DNA of 64,000 nucleotides from Doryteuthis pealeii (GCA_023376005.1 CM042139.1:133974833-134038832), one strand, 5' to 3'. Positions 1 to 12,615 are shown, counted from the first letter of the stretch. Notes: generated by a model not told the origin, from the letters alone. Numbers and translations are program-made.

Positions 1-390
1 TAATAGACTCAATTTGATTGGTCAAATTGGATGACACATTGTTTTTTTCCGATCAAAGAGTATTTATTTTATAGCACGTTTTCGTTCATTTAGGATCTAG
101 CTGAGATTAGAAGTGTGATTTAGCTGTGAATTATAGTGATACAAAGTGTCGTAATAGTGAATATGCTTCATCGTATGTGAATGCGCAAGTCAAAAATTCC
201 CAATGAAGAAGGATACAGCACGTGCCAAATCGCTAACAGATCGCGTCTAAAACAACCAACAGTTGTCAGGTCAAATAGGTAATTTTAAGTGTTCTAAAAA
301 TTATGACTATCGTGTGCGAAATGTATGAACACTGCATGATAGAAAAGGGAGTCATCTATTTTGGCCAATACTGTACACTGTATTTGTCAG

Positions 391-412
391 TGTGTGTGTG
401 TGTGTGTGTGTG
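391..412. repeat. (TG)n microsatellite
   Basis: Pure TG dinucleotide repeat. The homologous tract in copy 2 (47021-47069) is more than twice as long. Confidence 0.95.
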
Positions 413-559
413 TTACACATTAATACAATTCTTATATATTTTCTATAGTAGCACACCCACGAATTAATGTAACAAGCCGCCACTAAACAAGAATTTCCTT
501 AAGATGTGCGCAGTAGAATTGAGAGCAATTTTCCACAATTCGTATAAGTTAGGATTTTC

Positions 560-1130
560 AGACATGTAGTTGAAAAGTTAACTAACTTTCATTTTGAGTA
601 GTCCCAGTGCTGCAGCAACTACTGGTATTGTCATTGTTTTCAGTCGAGACATTATAACAATTTCCATTTCTCTAGGATGGATTCTGGTTTGAGCATAAGC
701 CATTTGGTAATATAATCAAATTATAATATCTTGCACAATTTTCAGTGGATCACCTTTTCCACTCAGTCATGTCTAGTCTTGTACTCACTAGTTTGCTGCA
801 TTCGTTTATTATGTGATAAACCATTTCGTCTCTGTCTCGACAAAACCTACAATTGCTATTCTGTTGCGTATTATTTATTTTCGCTTTGATATAACTGGCC
901 TTGTTATTTTGTGCTGCTATTATGAGAGATTCAGTTTCTCTCTTGAGGTTTCCCTTTCTTAGACTTGTCCAGATCTTCTCGTATGCAATCTGTCCAGTTT
1001 ATCGCCATATAGTTGTTTTTCTTCCGATTCATTTTCTAGTTTTTCTTGTTTTTCTGTTAGTCCTTATGTTGCCATTGCTGTTACTGGCTGTTGTAATCAT
1101 TTCAATCTTTAAAAAAAAAAGATTGAAATG
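560..1130 (-). pseudogene. LINE ORF2 C-terminal remnant (copy 1)
   Basis: Read on the minus strand, the segment encodes a broken C-terminal tail of a non-LTR retrotransposon. Seen in order: LRKGNLKRETESLIIAAQ, INNTQQNSNCRFCRDRDE, VYHIINECSKL, a stretch ending KWFMLKPESILEKW, then IPVVAAALGLL near 600. The Cys-X2-Cys...His...Cys pattern (CRFC...HIINEC) is the C-terminal zinc-finger-like element of LINE ORF2 proteins as I recall the family. The upstream reverse transcriptase is missing, and there are in-frame stops and an internal deletion between the last two blocks. It is a dead fragment. The plus-strand ORF over 901-1131 is its antisense shadow. Confidence 0.75.
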
Positions 1131-1299
1131 AAATATGGCTCCATTAAAAAAAACCTTTATTTTATGAAACCAGAATGTTTAGCTATTCATTTTCTTTTAC
1201 CAGGGGTGGTATAAATAAATATATTTACAAAGTTATCTTTAAAATACTTATTTTTCGTACATCATGTTTTTTGTGTATATTTTTTCTCATTTACACACA

Positions 1300-1775
1300 T
1301 TTGCATAGAATATAAATGTGTTCTTTTGCCTTTGTAAGTTTTTAGTATTTTGGGGTCTTTAATTAATTCATTTATTCATTGCAATTAAATTATTTAATCA
1401 TAATTATAATGCAAATTATTATTTCATTTTTTTATTAATGGTAAATCAACCTTCGTGGGTTATTTGGTGCCAAGCCAACCCTTATGGAATAACATTAGTG
1501 GTACTATTCAACCCATTGCTGAGAAGTTATTTATCAGTGCTATATAAATCTTTTGTGTGATCAACTGTTATTAATTGTAAAAATGTTATGGTCTTGTTGA
1601 TGTTGATTAATATGTGTCCAACAACACTAAAATTTGATAAGTGATGTGTCAGTCTATTCATTTTACAATTATTCCATAAATTATTCAGATTAAAATGCAA
1701 GTTTTTTGCTTTACAATTTGTTCTTTGACTTTCAATACATGCATCCTGATAGTGTCTGAATATTGCCTGATATTG
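1300..1775. other. AT-rich interval with a 40-bp direct repeat edge
   Basis: No gene seen. Copy 2 has ~49 extra bases after ATTTAATCATAATT (copy 1 position ~1404). A ~40-bp sequence beginning GCTTTACAATTTGTTCTTTG near 1710 recurs diverged near 1837, just inside the following LINE fragment. Confidence 0.6.
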
Positions 1776-1779
1776 ACAT

Positions 1780-2180
1780 TCTGTAGCTATATCAGTGCTA
1801 CTGTACGGCTGCACCACTTGGACCCTAAGTTTTGTGCTTTACAATTTATTCTTTGATCTTCAACACACGCACCATTGAAGCGCTTAGAGAAAAAAGTTAG
1901 ATAGAAGCTACACAAGGATGCTAAGCGCTTTCCTGAACAAATCTTGGGAGCAGCCGCTGTACGGTCACCTGTCTCATATTACACAAACCATCCGATTGAG
2001 ACGAACAAGACATGCTGGACACTGTTGGAGAAGCAATGACTAACTCATAACTGATATTCTCCCGTGTGAGCCGACCAACACCAATCACGGATTCTGGATG
2101 CCGCACGGAAAACTTGCCGGAAGCGATGACCAATAGTCACGGGAATTCGTGCTAACAGTGCGACATGATGATGGTGATGA
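1780..2180 (+). pseudogene. LINE 3' end, 'RRTRHAGHCWRS' family (copy 1)
   Basis: Plus-strand frames give SVLLYGCTTWTL, then KKLDRSYTRMLSAFLNKSW after a frame change, then TIRLRRTRHAGHCWRSND, LITDIL and GSDDQ. This block order (YGCTTWTL, LNKSW, RRTRHAGHCWRS, ELISDILLW, ADTGC, DLP.AMDD) is the extreme C-terminus of a LINE reverse transcriptase protein common in invertebrates (family knowledge from memory). Stops and frame shifts show it is dead. The 3' end runs into ATGATGATGGTGATGAT, a short tandem repeat rather than poly(A). Related tails occur at 9805, 42310, 48490 and 56440 (+) and at 6640, 24540, 41430 and 53340 (-). Confidence 0.8.
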
Positions 2181-2222
2181 TAATCTTAAAGAACAGTTCT
2201 GAAATATTTTATTGGCTAATAA

Positions 2223-2463
2223 ACAAGGTGTGTCAAAAAAAGTATCGAGGTTTTTTGTATTTTTTGACACACCTAGTATTCTGAAAAAAAATAACGTTCC
2301 ATTTCATTCTTCATTTCTATCTTGGTAAATATAGTTTTAAACTTGGTATTTTTTGCCACACCTTGTATTTCTGAAAAATTAATGAATGGAACGTTATTTT
2401 TTCAGAATACACGGTGTGTCAAAAAGTACAAAAAATCTCGATACTTTTTGACACACTTTGTAC
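2223..2463. mobile_element. Nested-hairpin MITE, GTGTGTCAAAAAGTATCGAG type (copy 1)
   Basis: A ~240-bp palindrome. Outer termini ACAAGGTGTGTCAAAAA and its complement near 2463 pair. Each terminus is itself a hairpin (GTGTGTCAAA...TTTGACACAC), and inside them TATTCTGAAAAAA...AACGTTCCATT pairs with AATGGAACGTT...TTCAGAATA. The whole can fold as a three-armed structure. No ORF. This is a non-autonomous foldback transposon, family unknown. Confidence 0.8.
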
Positions 2464-2955
2464 ATTGATGTTGTTGTTGTTTATTTGTTTGTTTTTAAGT
2501 TGTCTTTTTTACGTTAAACAAATATAATTTTTATTCAAAAGATTTAGATGATATTTAAAAAAGGATAATGTAATTTAAAAAAAAATGTTCTGGAACAGAA
2601 TGTGTTCGTTGTTGTAAGAGAAGAAAAGAACAAAGGTGAACTTGTGACGTGTGCTGTCGTCTCTGACTTGTGACAGCGCGTCCCAATGAATTTTGATGGT
2701 GACACAATAGACAAATTGGATGAAAGGGATAAAAAACAAGTTTACTTCACAAATAACAGGGATAAAAAGCGCAGTGGAACCGCATACACTAAATGGAAAG
2801 TAAACAATTTATGACAACATTCCCAAAATGGTCTAGAGACACACTTAAAATCTTCATCCACATATATACACTCATATAAACACAGACACTCATGTAGTGT
2901 AATGCACTACATTACACGCGAGTCGATCCAAAAGTAATGCCTCTTATTTATATCC
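2464..2955. other. Unannotated interval
   Basis: No gene or known repeat recognised. It contains a short perfect hairpin near 2895 (GTAGTGTAATGCACTACATT). Same content in copy 2 at 49168-49685. Confidence 0.6.
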
Positions 2956-2959
2956 ACTG

Positions 2960-3280
2960 AAATCTACAGCAGATTAGGAAAACCATAACACGATTGAATA
3001 TGTATTTACCCAACTCCTCCGCAAATGCAGAATGCGACACACTGTTAATTTTGAGCAGAGCAGAGTTTGAATTTGGAGTTTTCTTTCTAGATCAGTTGCC
3101 ATATTAAAGTTAAAGAGCTAAGGCTAACCTACAATTTACCCATAGCTGGAGGGAGAATACATTTCCCAAGCGTATTAGCGCTTTGGGAAATGCAACAAGC
3201 CTCGTCCAGGATTTGAACTCGTGTCGTCGACTCCATTTTCTACGATGATAAGCATTACACGACGGGCGGCTTCAAATTGT
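2960..3280 (-). repeat. tRNA-derived SINE (copy 1)
   Basis: On the minus strand the element starts near 3275 with a tRNA-like head: A-box region GTGTAATGCTTATC and B-box GAGTTCAAATCC near 3210. The head is followed by a body with ATTAGCGCT, CTATGGGTAAATTG and AGAAAACTCCAAATTCAAA, and a tail ending ..GGAGGAGTTGGGTAAATA. The same head-body-tail order recurs elsewhere in the window. Length is ~310 bp. Second copy at 49690-49985. Confidence 0.8.
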
Positions 3281-3299
3281 GTCACATCCTGCTTGTGCG

Positions 3300-4760
3300 G
3301 AGAGATTGGTAAATACATGAATAACAGATGTATTTTTCATCGAAATCGGATGCTGAGATTTCATTACCGACTCAACCTTCGCATTCTTGAATAATCTTAG
3401 CCTTTCTCGATCAAACAAGAGGAAATACATAAAAAAGATCCAAGATAAGGCTCTAACTGCATCAGCGTGGATATGGCAACACCCTAGAGTGACCACAATC
3501 CAACAAATCTGGTGGTATCGTGAGATTCTGCTGGGGAGCTCTGGCTAGTGATAAGATGCTTCCGTCCCGAAACCATGCTGAACCCAGAGTCATCATCTGA
3601 TGAAGGTTTTGTGAGAAGCAATGCTTCTATGCAAACAGCAGTTATTGTATGAACTTCTTACTTCTTCCTACAACTACAATTTGGTGAAGTTGACACATGG
3701 TGTTTGTAAGAAAACCATAGATACCCATGTAAACAGCTGCTATCTATTGTCAGTGTCGACTGACGAAAAGCTACTTGAAATAAAATATAAAAAAGAAGTA
3801 AAAATAAAAATTCGGTGGAGGTAGAAATGAGTTGCGCAACATGGAAAGAATTACGACAGAAGCGATTTAGCGCTTTCACTTTAAACCCAACAATGCTTTC
3901 CCTATATTTTTTCTTGGGTTCAAAGTGATGTAATAATAGACAATTTTTTTTATAGGGTCTCACTGTCGAGTGAATCCTATGTAAAATAAAAAATAAAAAC
4001 ACATCTTTGAAGTTCTTCCTTGGTCTCTATTCTTAGCCAATTAGCTCAGGCCTACTTTTTCAGCCGTTCAGAGGGAATATCAAAATTTCAAAGGAACAGA
4101 AACGCAGATAATTCTTTCCACGTGTTTTTCTTCGTGCAAACTAGAATTTTATTTGGACCATAAATCTCTTTGTTGTAAAGAGCCGCATTACACCGACCAG
4201 GGATAACGGTAGTCTCTCCTGGTGTGATAGTTTAGACTTATAGTCAACCCAAGTTCCTTCACATAATATCCCCTAGTTCATGTGTGTGAGAGATTTCTAT
4301 TTTGTGGGGTCCGGAAAGCGTCAAGCTGGATTTTGTTCCGCAGATCTCTCACGGTACATAAGTTCCAACCTACTAGAATACGACGCTTTGCACTTTAGTG
4401 AGTCCCAAATGATTTCTTTAGTAGATTCTTTTTTTCACTTTAAACGCATGACATATCTTTTAGGCAACAGAAAAACTTTAGTTTCAGAATTATTTTCCTT
4501 TTCTTCAGGGTGAGGCTCAGTGTCCTCGGATATTACACCACTTTCGGATCACTTGAATTAAACCCTGCACATATTTTAGACATGACTAATCGAGTCTCTT
4601 TGATAGTGAATGTATAAGAAAATAAAACTCACAAAATTCTAGAAAATAGACTCACAAAATTCTCTGGATTTTAAGGTACAAAACGGTTCACCCAATACCA
4701 ACCAAAAGACCAGACTTAGTTTTAATTAATAAAAAGTAAAGAACTTGTCATCTGGTGAAT
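3300..4760. other. Intergenic, no gene recognised
   Basis: Small unrelated ORFs only. No repeated domain family or RNA gene recognised. The sequence is duplicated at 50000-51460 with small indels in both copies. A transposon body I cannot name is possible. Confidence 0.5.
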
Positions 4761-5100
4761 TTTGAAATTCCAATGGACTGAAAATAAACGAATGTGAAAA
4801 ACTGGACAAATAGCTTATCCTTACCAGAGAGCTGACAAAGCTGAGGGACATGAAGGTGACAGTGATGCCAATCGTATTTGGGACACTCGGAACAGTCTCC
4901 AAGAACCTGGAAAAGAGGCTTAATAAACAGGAATTTAGTGAATAATTGAAACCATCTTGACCACGGCATAACTAAACCGACTCGAACACTTAGAACAATC
5001 TTGCCGACTTGAGGAGACTTGTTGTCACTCAGACTCCAACGAAAAACTTCAGTTAAAACTGGTAGGAAAAAAAAATGCGAGAAGTGAAAGAATATTCATC
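4760..5100 (+). pseudogene. LINE ORF2 C-terminal remnant (copy 1)
   Basis: Corresponds to 51460-51830. The plus strand reads ELTKLRDMKVTVMPIVFG, TLGTVSKNLEKRL, then an IETI..TTA..L block and GDLLSLRL. This is the conserved extreme C-terminus of a LINE ORF2 protein. Stop codons and the missing catalytic part show it is dead. The ORF on the opposite strand is its antisense shadow. Confidence 0.75.
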
Positions 5101-5109
5101 ATTATAAAA

Positions 5110-6320
5110 AGAAAACAAACTCCGCTGAGAATTTAGCTCTTTGACTACTTTAAGCCGCTCACAGTGGCTCTCCACTACTGCAAGCAAAGTACAAAACTGA
5201 TGGTTAGTTCATTGTAACTGAGGCAGTAAGACCCAGGTTACAATGCTAAAGGAGTTCATTTGAATAGAATGAGTTCTGAGGTGAATAGATAGTGGACTTT
5301 GAAATATCCCATCATACAGGTAAAAAAAAAATACCTAGAAAATTTGGTACAGCCTTGGGGAAATTTTGATTGGCAATGAGTTAAAGGACAAAATTAAATT
5401 GGATCAAACGAAGAATTTTGGATAGGGTTATGCAGACGACATCTAAAAAAGGAAAACATAAACTCTTAATACAGTCCCAGATACTATGCTTACAGATGTT
5501 GAACACTTAATGCTATAATCTTATTATAATTGGATTGGTGTGTATGTTTGTCTGCAACCGAAACTACGTCAACACCAACGTCCCAATTCCCTTGTTTATG
5601 TTATATTCTCATTGGCTATTAAATAATCATTATTTAATCTTAATTAGCATCTTATTTATTAATAATGTCTCTATAGAGGTCGATCCTGAGATAGATTTGC
5701 CTCAAAACAGCCTATATTATGTGTTTAAAATCCTGCAATGTGTGTTTATATATCATTAAGAAATAAATGTTTACATAGTTATATGGTGTAAATAATTTGC
5801 ATACTGGTTTTAATAAAACTTAATTTGAATAAATAATAGTTGGTGGGTTATTGATTTCAATATTGAATTAGAATAAGTGAAATAAGTGTAATCTTTTTTG
5901 TTGTTCGTATTTAATTTCATTAGTATTTCTAATTTATAATATAAGGCGCATTTTTTTGCTAGTTTAGAGAATAAAAGCCATTTCCAGTCCAATTGCAACT
6001 GAATGATAATTTGGTGGGGCTGCATACGTTCTGATCGTCATTTTAAATCTCCTAATTGTTAATATTACGGAGATAATTATGAAATGCTAATTAGGATCCG
6101 ATACCGCTCGTTGATAAGATGCAGTCAATATATGAATGGGTTGCAATTACAAGAGGGCACTCGATTTCTCACCGATAGTATAGTATTATTTATAATATAT
6201 AAATATTCATTTTAAGAATATCAGACGTAAGACTTGTGGATTACCAGCTCACTTGATGAACGTTTAACATCACACTCTGAGTCGTGAGATTTTCCCGCTG
6301 CCTTAACTCTTACAGTTAAT
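5110..6320. other. AT-rich intergenic, no gene recognised
   Basis: No supported gene. Homologous to 51840-53040. Copy 2 carries a run of ~11 C near 52198 where copy 1 has three. Small indels between copies rise in density here. Confidence 0.5.
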
Positions 6321-6325
6321 GCATC

Positions 6326-6370
6326 ATATAATATATATATATATATATATGATATATATATATATATATG
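6326..6370. repeat. (TA)n microsatellite
   Basis: TA dinucleotide array with one interruption. Homologous to 53046-53090. Confidence 0.9.
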
Positions 6371-6589
6371 CGGTTATGTTATGTTACGATCACTAGAGAG
6401 GGCCCAAATCCATAAATAACGGTGAAAGTCAGTTAAAGTCCCTTCCAGAGAGCTCTACCGGGTTTTGGGAGGCATATAAATAGTCATCTCCACAGACCAC
6501 TGCTTTTCGACGTTTTACATCTCTTCAGTGTGGCTAGACTTACTAAGTACTTCTAGCCAGGAGCGGACCCGACTGACTTTTCATCTGTC

Positions 6590-6840
6590 CGATATATATA
6601 TATATATATATATATCATCACTCCATCATCATGTCGCGCTTTCAGCGCGGATATTCATGACATCTCTCTCATCCGTCCCCTATCGCTCATCATTCTCGGG
6701 AGGTCTCTTATGCAGCATCCTGCATCCGCACAGAGCTGATCAACCCACACTGGCTTGTCCATGTGCTGGCTTCCAACAGGAGACGTCGCTTAATGAGTTC
6801 GTCCTTGCTTCTCCAGCAGTGATATATATATATATTGATT
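6590..6840 (-). pseudogene. LINE 3' end flanked by (TA)n (copy 1)
   Basis: Minus-strand remnant of the RRTRHAGHCWRS-type LINE tail. The block DELISD..LL corresponds to the complement of TTCGTCCTTGCTTCTCC near 6805, and QLCADAGCRM to the complement of GCATCCTGCATCCGCACAG. (TA)n runs lie at both ends. Cleaner in copy 2 (53300-53560). Confidence 0.6.
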
Positions 6841-6953
6841 GATTATATATAAGTGATGATGTTCTATGTGTTTGCGTTTGTAAATATCTAATGAATTACA
6901 AGCGCTTTTTGCCGTTTTATTAGAACTTTATTTCTATCTTTCATGATACAATA

Positions 6954-6954
6954 A

Positions 6955-6988
<34 letters not shown>

Positions 6989-7050
6989 ATATATATATAT
7001 ATAGTGTGTGTGTGTGTGTGGTATGTGTGGCGCGCGCGAGTGTGTGTGTG
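6954..7050. repeat. Compound microsatellite (CTAT)n-(TA)n-(TG)n
   Basis: Four simple repeats in a row: CTAT, TA, TG and a short GC run. Homologous to 53696-53808, where the TG portion is longer and purer. Confidence 0.9.
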
Positions 7051-8349
7051 TAGTCGTGTAAGCTTACTTGTTTTTCATTCTTAATTTATCAGTTGATCTC
7101 GTTTGTACTCTTTAACACTTTTTAAATCCTGAGCTCTTAGTCTAAATCTACCTCTGACATTTTGAGCGAGATCTCATCGAGTAAAACCGGTGCAACAACG
7201 TAATGGGAAAATAAAAGTACAACTATATAACAAACTCAAAGGTTTGTAGTATTTTATTTTTATATATTGATTTTTCTAATACAAGATATCATGTTCACAG
7301 GCAACTCAAAAAGTTTTTAAATATCCTGTATCTTTTTTCTTCTTCTCTTAACGCCCTTTTAGGTGTTGGAGGGATTTTCACTCATTGTTACGTTTGCTAA
7401 ATAATCATTACGGGACGTTTCATAAAGTTCAAAAAGATTCCGTATCTTTTTAACATTTAACACTTACACTTATAAAGATATATTTTTTCTCAAAATCCAT
7501 GCCGTTATCAATGTTTTGGTTTGGTTTGGTTTGTTTTAAACGGCATATCAACGCCTTTTCGGATCATTAATGTTGAAACAAATCATTTTTGGTAATTTCT
7601 ATGTTTCAAGTTTTTATATCTTCAAATTGGTTTAAATAATTTCATTAACTTCAATTTGGGTTGGTTGGTTCGGATTGGTTTGTTTAAACGGCATAATAAC
7701 CATGTGAGTTATTTAATTTACTAAAAACTGTCAGAGCGTGAGACAAAGGTTGGTATTATAGGCCTCCCTTTACTGGTGTATTTTTGTAGATGTATTTTTT
7801 GTGGATATATCTCATATCCGATTCACAATTTTCGAACATTTCTACTTCTCTGTCAGAAAGATGAAAATGTCATCCATGTCAGTATTCTCAACAGACCCCT
7901 CATATGTTTGCGTTGAAATATTTCTTTCTGATTGGAGGCGAAACACCAAACACTCACGGGAAATGTTTGGACGGTGTAGGGTGTTTGGGATGTCTGCTCA
8001 TATGTTGCATAACTGATGGGTGTAAGTGTTTACGTTTAAGAAATATCTTGGATCCTAAGGGATTTTTGTTGATTGTTGTCCGTTGGTAAGTAACAACATG
8101 ACAACAGAAAGTTAAATAAGAGAGAATGTGTAAGAAGAGAAAAATAAACAAAGACTGCGTAAAATGGTTGAATGAAAGGTAATAGAATTTAAAAGAAAAC
8201 AACTTAAAAACAAAAAAAACATTTGGATGAGCAGTGTTTGTTAAAGTACATAAACTTTTTGTGTGAGAAAGACAGGAAAAGGAAACAAGTAGCTTGTTAT
8301 AAACAAGACCAGATCGATTTGTTATTCTCTTTTCTGTTTTTCCGTTACA

Positions 8350-9070
8350 CTTATATGAATTCTCTACCTGAAGCTCGTGGGTGTAATGGTTATCGTTGTA
8401 GCAAAACCCTAGTTTAATGATTACCATCGTAGGAAATGGACACGATGAATATGAGTTCAATCCATGACAAGACCATAATGTTTTTAAAAAAAATTCTCTT
8501 TTCATTTCCGATTTCCGGTAACAATTATTGAATGTATATTCCAAGCTCGTGGTGTAATGGCAACTGTCGTAGGAAAATTGTGTGTAATCGGTTACGTTGT
8601 AGGAATGGACCCGATGATCCGGGTTCTATCTTTGTATAATGCCATATTCCTTTTTTAATTTATTTTTCCTTTTCGGGGACACTTATTAGAATCGAAGGTT
8701 CGTGGTGTAATGTTATCAGTCGTAGGAAATAGACCGGTGACCTGAGTTCAATTCTTGGAAATATATACGTCTTTTTTTTATTCTTTTTACTCTTGCAGTA
8801 AATATGGGATTTGTAATACTCGACGAACTCGTGGTTTATGAGTTACGTTGTCGGAAACGGACACGGCAAACGCGGTATAAGTCGCTGGTCAGGACACAAT
8901 TATCGCTGTGTTTATCTCCTATTATTCTCTTACTTCATAAATTAAGGGAGTATCTTGCTCGAAGACTCGTGGTGAACTATTGTTACCCAGTCGTAGGAAG
9001 ATCGTGGTGTGATCGTTACCGAGGATTATGTAGAAAATCGGACATAGGTGACAGTTCCGATGGTTTGTTG
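8350..9070 (+). repeat. Tandem array of tRNA-like modules (copy 1 left arm)
   Basis: Noisy version of 55100-55790. Heads are recognisable near 8365, 8545, 8700, 8828 and 8965, with small indels disrupting the A and B boxes. Confidence 0.75.
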
Positions 9071-9804
9071 GTTGGTTGGTGGTATACGACATATAACACC
9101 TGGTTATATGTTGGATGAGTATAAATTAAAAAAAAACTCATCTTTTTTTTTAAATTCATTTTTTTAAAAACGACATTTTTAAAACAGGGTCGTTTTGTCG
9201 TCTAGATGGAAACCTAAAGGGTATTTACTACTTTCCGGGTCAGAAGTGGACCTGGGAGATTTGCAGCGGTACTACCCACATCTCAGAGCCCAAACTGGAC
9301 AAGACTGGAGAAATGCGGTTTTACTAGGAATTAGACATAGCCGGGTACAATCGTATTACTGGGAGGTATGTAGGGTCATCCAGAGTATGTCAAAGACAAG
9401 AAAGCTATGGGTAAATAGTTTGATTCTTTGTTTATTGTTATAGATCAGACTTTCGTGTCAAGCAATCCCTGTAGAAGAAACAGTAGATAAGCAGTATTTA
9501 ATACCATAGCTAGAGAAGGTTGCAATACCTTTTCCCAACGGGATTAGTGCGAAAGTGAACTTAACACGCGACTGGGTTTGAACTCGATGTCACAGGTCCA
9601 GCAAGTTAGCCATTATGCTACGGGGACTCTCCTTCAGGATAAATAGTCAGAGATGGTAAGCCACACACTCGGTGATTAAGAGAGGAAACGAATGTCGACG
9701 ACAATGTTATAATAATAGCATAACGCTTAAAAGAGGTTTGACGCTTGTGTTGCAGATCGCCCGGCGTGTGGCCCAGCGAGAAGAGGACACCGCACATCAA
9801 AACA

Positions 9805-10080
9805 AAAGAGTAGCGGTACGACACTTACCTATATCGCCAAAACACATTCCGAGATTAAGCAGAAGGATGACATGGGTGGACATACATACCGATGTGAGGG
9901 GGAGGAAAGTCAGGACATTGCAAGGCTCAACATCACTCTCTCCCATGAATCCTACAACATAACACCAATGGGTTAGGACCAACCAGAAAAAAAAAACTTA
10001 CATATGTCGGCTCTGGGCGAACACTAGGGTCCGGTTATATTACTCAAAGGAGGTGATACCAGAGAGGGTGAGGGTGTGGT
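9805..10080 (+). pseudogene. LINE 3' end (copy 1 left arm)
   Basis: Noisy homologue of 56440-56720, recognisable by CCAATGGGTTAGGACCAACC, AACTTACATATGTCGGCTC and the trailing GT-rich run. Confidence 0.6.
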
Positions 10081-10289
10081 GGGGTGTTGGTGAGGTTTGG
10101 TGGGTGTGTGTTTGTGAGAAGAGGGGGGGTAAATCCATGCTTGCGGGCATTCGAGGAGTAGTACACTTGAATGAAATGATGAAACATTGTAAGTAGTGGA
10201 TATAGCCCTGTCTATTCAGATTAACAGCGCGATCGTTGGCCGCAGTACGTCCGCATTAATTTTGTTGTAAATAATTTTTGTATGGTCAT

Positions 10290-10560
10290 AATATATTTTA
10301 CCACACCTCCGTGGAGCAGGATGCGCCATAAGGTCAATTTTCTTTCGCAGAGTTTAACAGTTTAAATCAGAGATTTCCTTCTCCTAGACTGGTTACCTAG
10401 GCAAGGTTAAGAGCCTCAGTCTGCCTTGCTTATTTACACTGCTGCAGGGTATTTACACTATGATAAAACAAAAGAGCTTCGTGCAGTATTTGGAACTCGG
10501 GTCGCGAAGTCCAATTTCCTAACGACTCTAACATTACACCTGCGCCTCCTTTTTTGTTGG
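10290..10560 (-). repeat. tRNA-derived SINE (copy 1 left arm)
   Basis: Noisy homologue of 56830-57090. Confidence 0.75.
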
Positions 10561-11034
10561 TTATATGTTTATTTGTGTTTCCAAAACTTACATTCAGAAG
10601 ATTGTATTATGATTCAAAGTCTGGGCTTTCAGACAGACTTTAATTGTCATCACAAATATTGTCATTAATCTTAGCTGATAAATACGACAAACAATAACAA
10701 TTTCACTTGATAACTTATATAACATCAGTTATCATAGATTTATTATTTTTGTCGTATTGTCCTATTAAGTAATGTTTTGTTTAATAAAAATGTAACTGAT
10801 GATACTTGCACACTTTGGGATAATCGTTAATATAACAGGTTTTCGTGCCTTTTTTTTGTCACTGCATGGTTCGGTTTGTGCGTGGCTCCTTATGTTAGAA
10901 AGTCCTTTGTGTTATTCTAACCTAGTGGGATGTCAGAAAATAAACTTTGGTTCCGCCGTTCACCATTATTTCGTAAACAGGGTACACAATTCTAGATTAT
11001 TGTATTTATAGGCAACTTTGTTTTATCAAAATTC

Positions 11035-11165
11035 AATTTAGCTAGTCGGTAGTAGCACTGCTTAGATATCGCAAGGTTCTGGATTCGGAAACCAGTCCTT
11101 TGTCGTCATTTGTTTTATTTCCGAGTTTCCTCCGGACATACAGATTCACACCACTGCCTTACTGC
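11035..11165 (+). repeat. tRNA-like SINE, second family (copy 1 left arm)
   Basis: Homologue of 57573-57705. The A-box reads TAGCTAGTCGGTAGTAGCAC, broken by single-base indels. Confidence 0.65.
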
Positions 11166-11864
11166 TTAATATTATATATATATATATATATAGTATATAT
11201 ATATATATTATATATATAGTATATTATATATATATATTATTACAGGTCTAAATATAACAATTAATACAGGGTCCGTTAGAATAACCACTTGGTTTGAAAT
11301 CGTAAAATAAATAAAAAAGTAATATTACCTGCCTATTCCAAATTTTTTGATTTTTGCAGAAGAAAGAACACTATTTACCAGTTTTTTTTTTGATTTAGGC
11401 ATATCCTCCAAACTGCCTTGCACTCAGAATTTCACTCCTGAAGCTTCCAGCCCTGTTTGGGTCGGGCCTTAGAATATGCTAACTGAATACACGCAGAGGA
11501 TAAGAGCACCCAAAAGTGGTGTCTTGGGTAAGCAACTGATGGTGAGTCTATAGTTTCCAAAACTCTTTTGGGAAGTGTGGAGTAATTCACGTTCACGGGC
11601 ATCTCTTAACTCAGAGTTGTTAAGTTGGGTTGGGATTTTACGGCATGTGCAACTTGTTGGGTCAATTTTATGGCCGGACGACAGTTTAGTTTCATTCATT
11701 TCTTGAATAGGTTTGATAATTTTCTTTGCCAAATTTCACCTTTTTTTAACGCACTTTGCAATTGTGCCTAGCCTTCAGAATAACAGCAAAGCAATATATC
11801 TATATATATTAGATTTAATTAAATAGTATTATATAAACTATAATATAATAATTAGAGGGGGCAG

Positions 11865-12255
11865 CTGCTAAAATCATAATAACTAGTACTGATGGAGGTG
11901 ATACTCGAACAAGTGTCTATAGTTTACCCTATTATACGCTTCCCATTTCGGTTGGAAGCACTCTATTTAGGAGGTTATATAATTTCCGATTCACCGTATT
12001 CGGCTCACCCAATTCCACATTTGTTTACAAAGTTTGAGAACGTCTAGGTGAAGGTCAGTTCCCCTTAGAAATTTAGGCAAATTAAATAGCTGACTATAAT
12101 CTTGGTGACTGAGCTGTGATTGTGTGAGTAAGGAGGCTTGGCGAGCTAAGTTCGTTCGGGTTCGAACCCGCAGCAGACGGCAGTGCTAACCGTATAACTA
12201 TACTGATAAGTGAGATGGTGATACCTCGAAACACGTGTCTATAGTTTACCCTATA
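11865..12255 (+). mobile_element. Hammerhead unit (copy 1 left arm, noisy)
   Basis: Homologue of 58366-58746. The two hammerhead regions at 11874-11932 and 12193-12248 are recognisable but carry indels: the first reads CTGATGG and lacks a clean GAAAC, the second has inserted bases after CTGAT. These defects are absent from copy 2, so sequencing error is as likely as decay. Confidence 0.7.
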
Positions 12256-12582
12256 TATAATATATTATATATAGTATATTAGTGCTAATACATATATATA
12301 TATATATATATTTAGCACTATTTGGAAATGCAAACGATATATATTAGTTATTACATATATATATATATATTGTTGCATCTTTCATAGCATTGTGAAGATA
12401 TGAATCCAACCTATTCACGGCTGCAACAATGGATAAAGTAGTTAGGTCAGAAGACTGGGCTCTTTAACTTTGTTTGGCAACCTTTATAGGAGAAGGAAAA
12501 CTATGTAGTCAACTTGTTAAATCCGATAAACAATATTGACTATGTGTCACACCTACTCCTGCGAAGGGTTATATAATATAGT

Positions 12583-12615
<33 letters not shown>

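Noticed and set aside
901..1131. 76-codon hydrophobic ORF (plus strand), repeated at 47551-47787
   Set aside because: Antisense of a readable LINE ORF2 C-terminal remnant; hydrophobicity is a by-product of the sense codons.
7954..8544. 196-codon minus-strand ORF
   Set aside because: Lies in the noisy palindrome arm; the homologous region of copy 2 does not keep the frame, and it overlaps the tRNA-like array.
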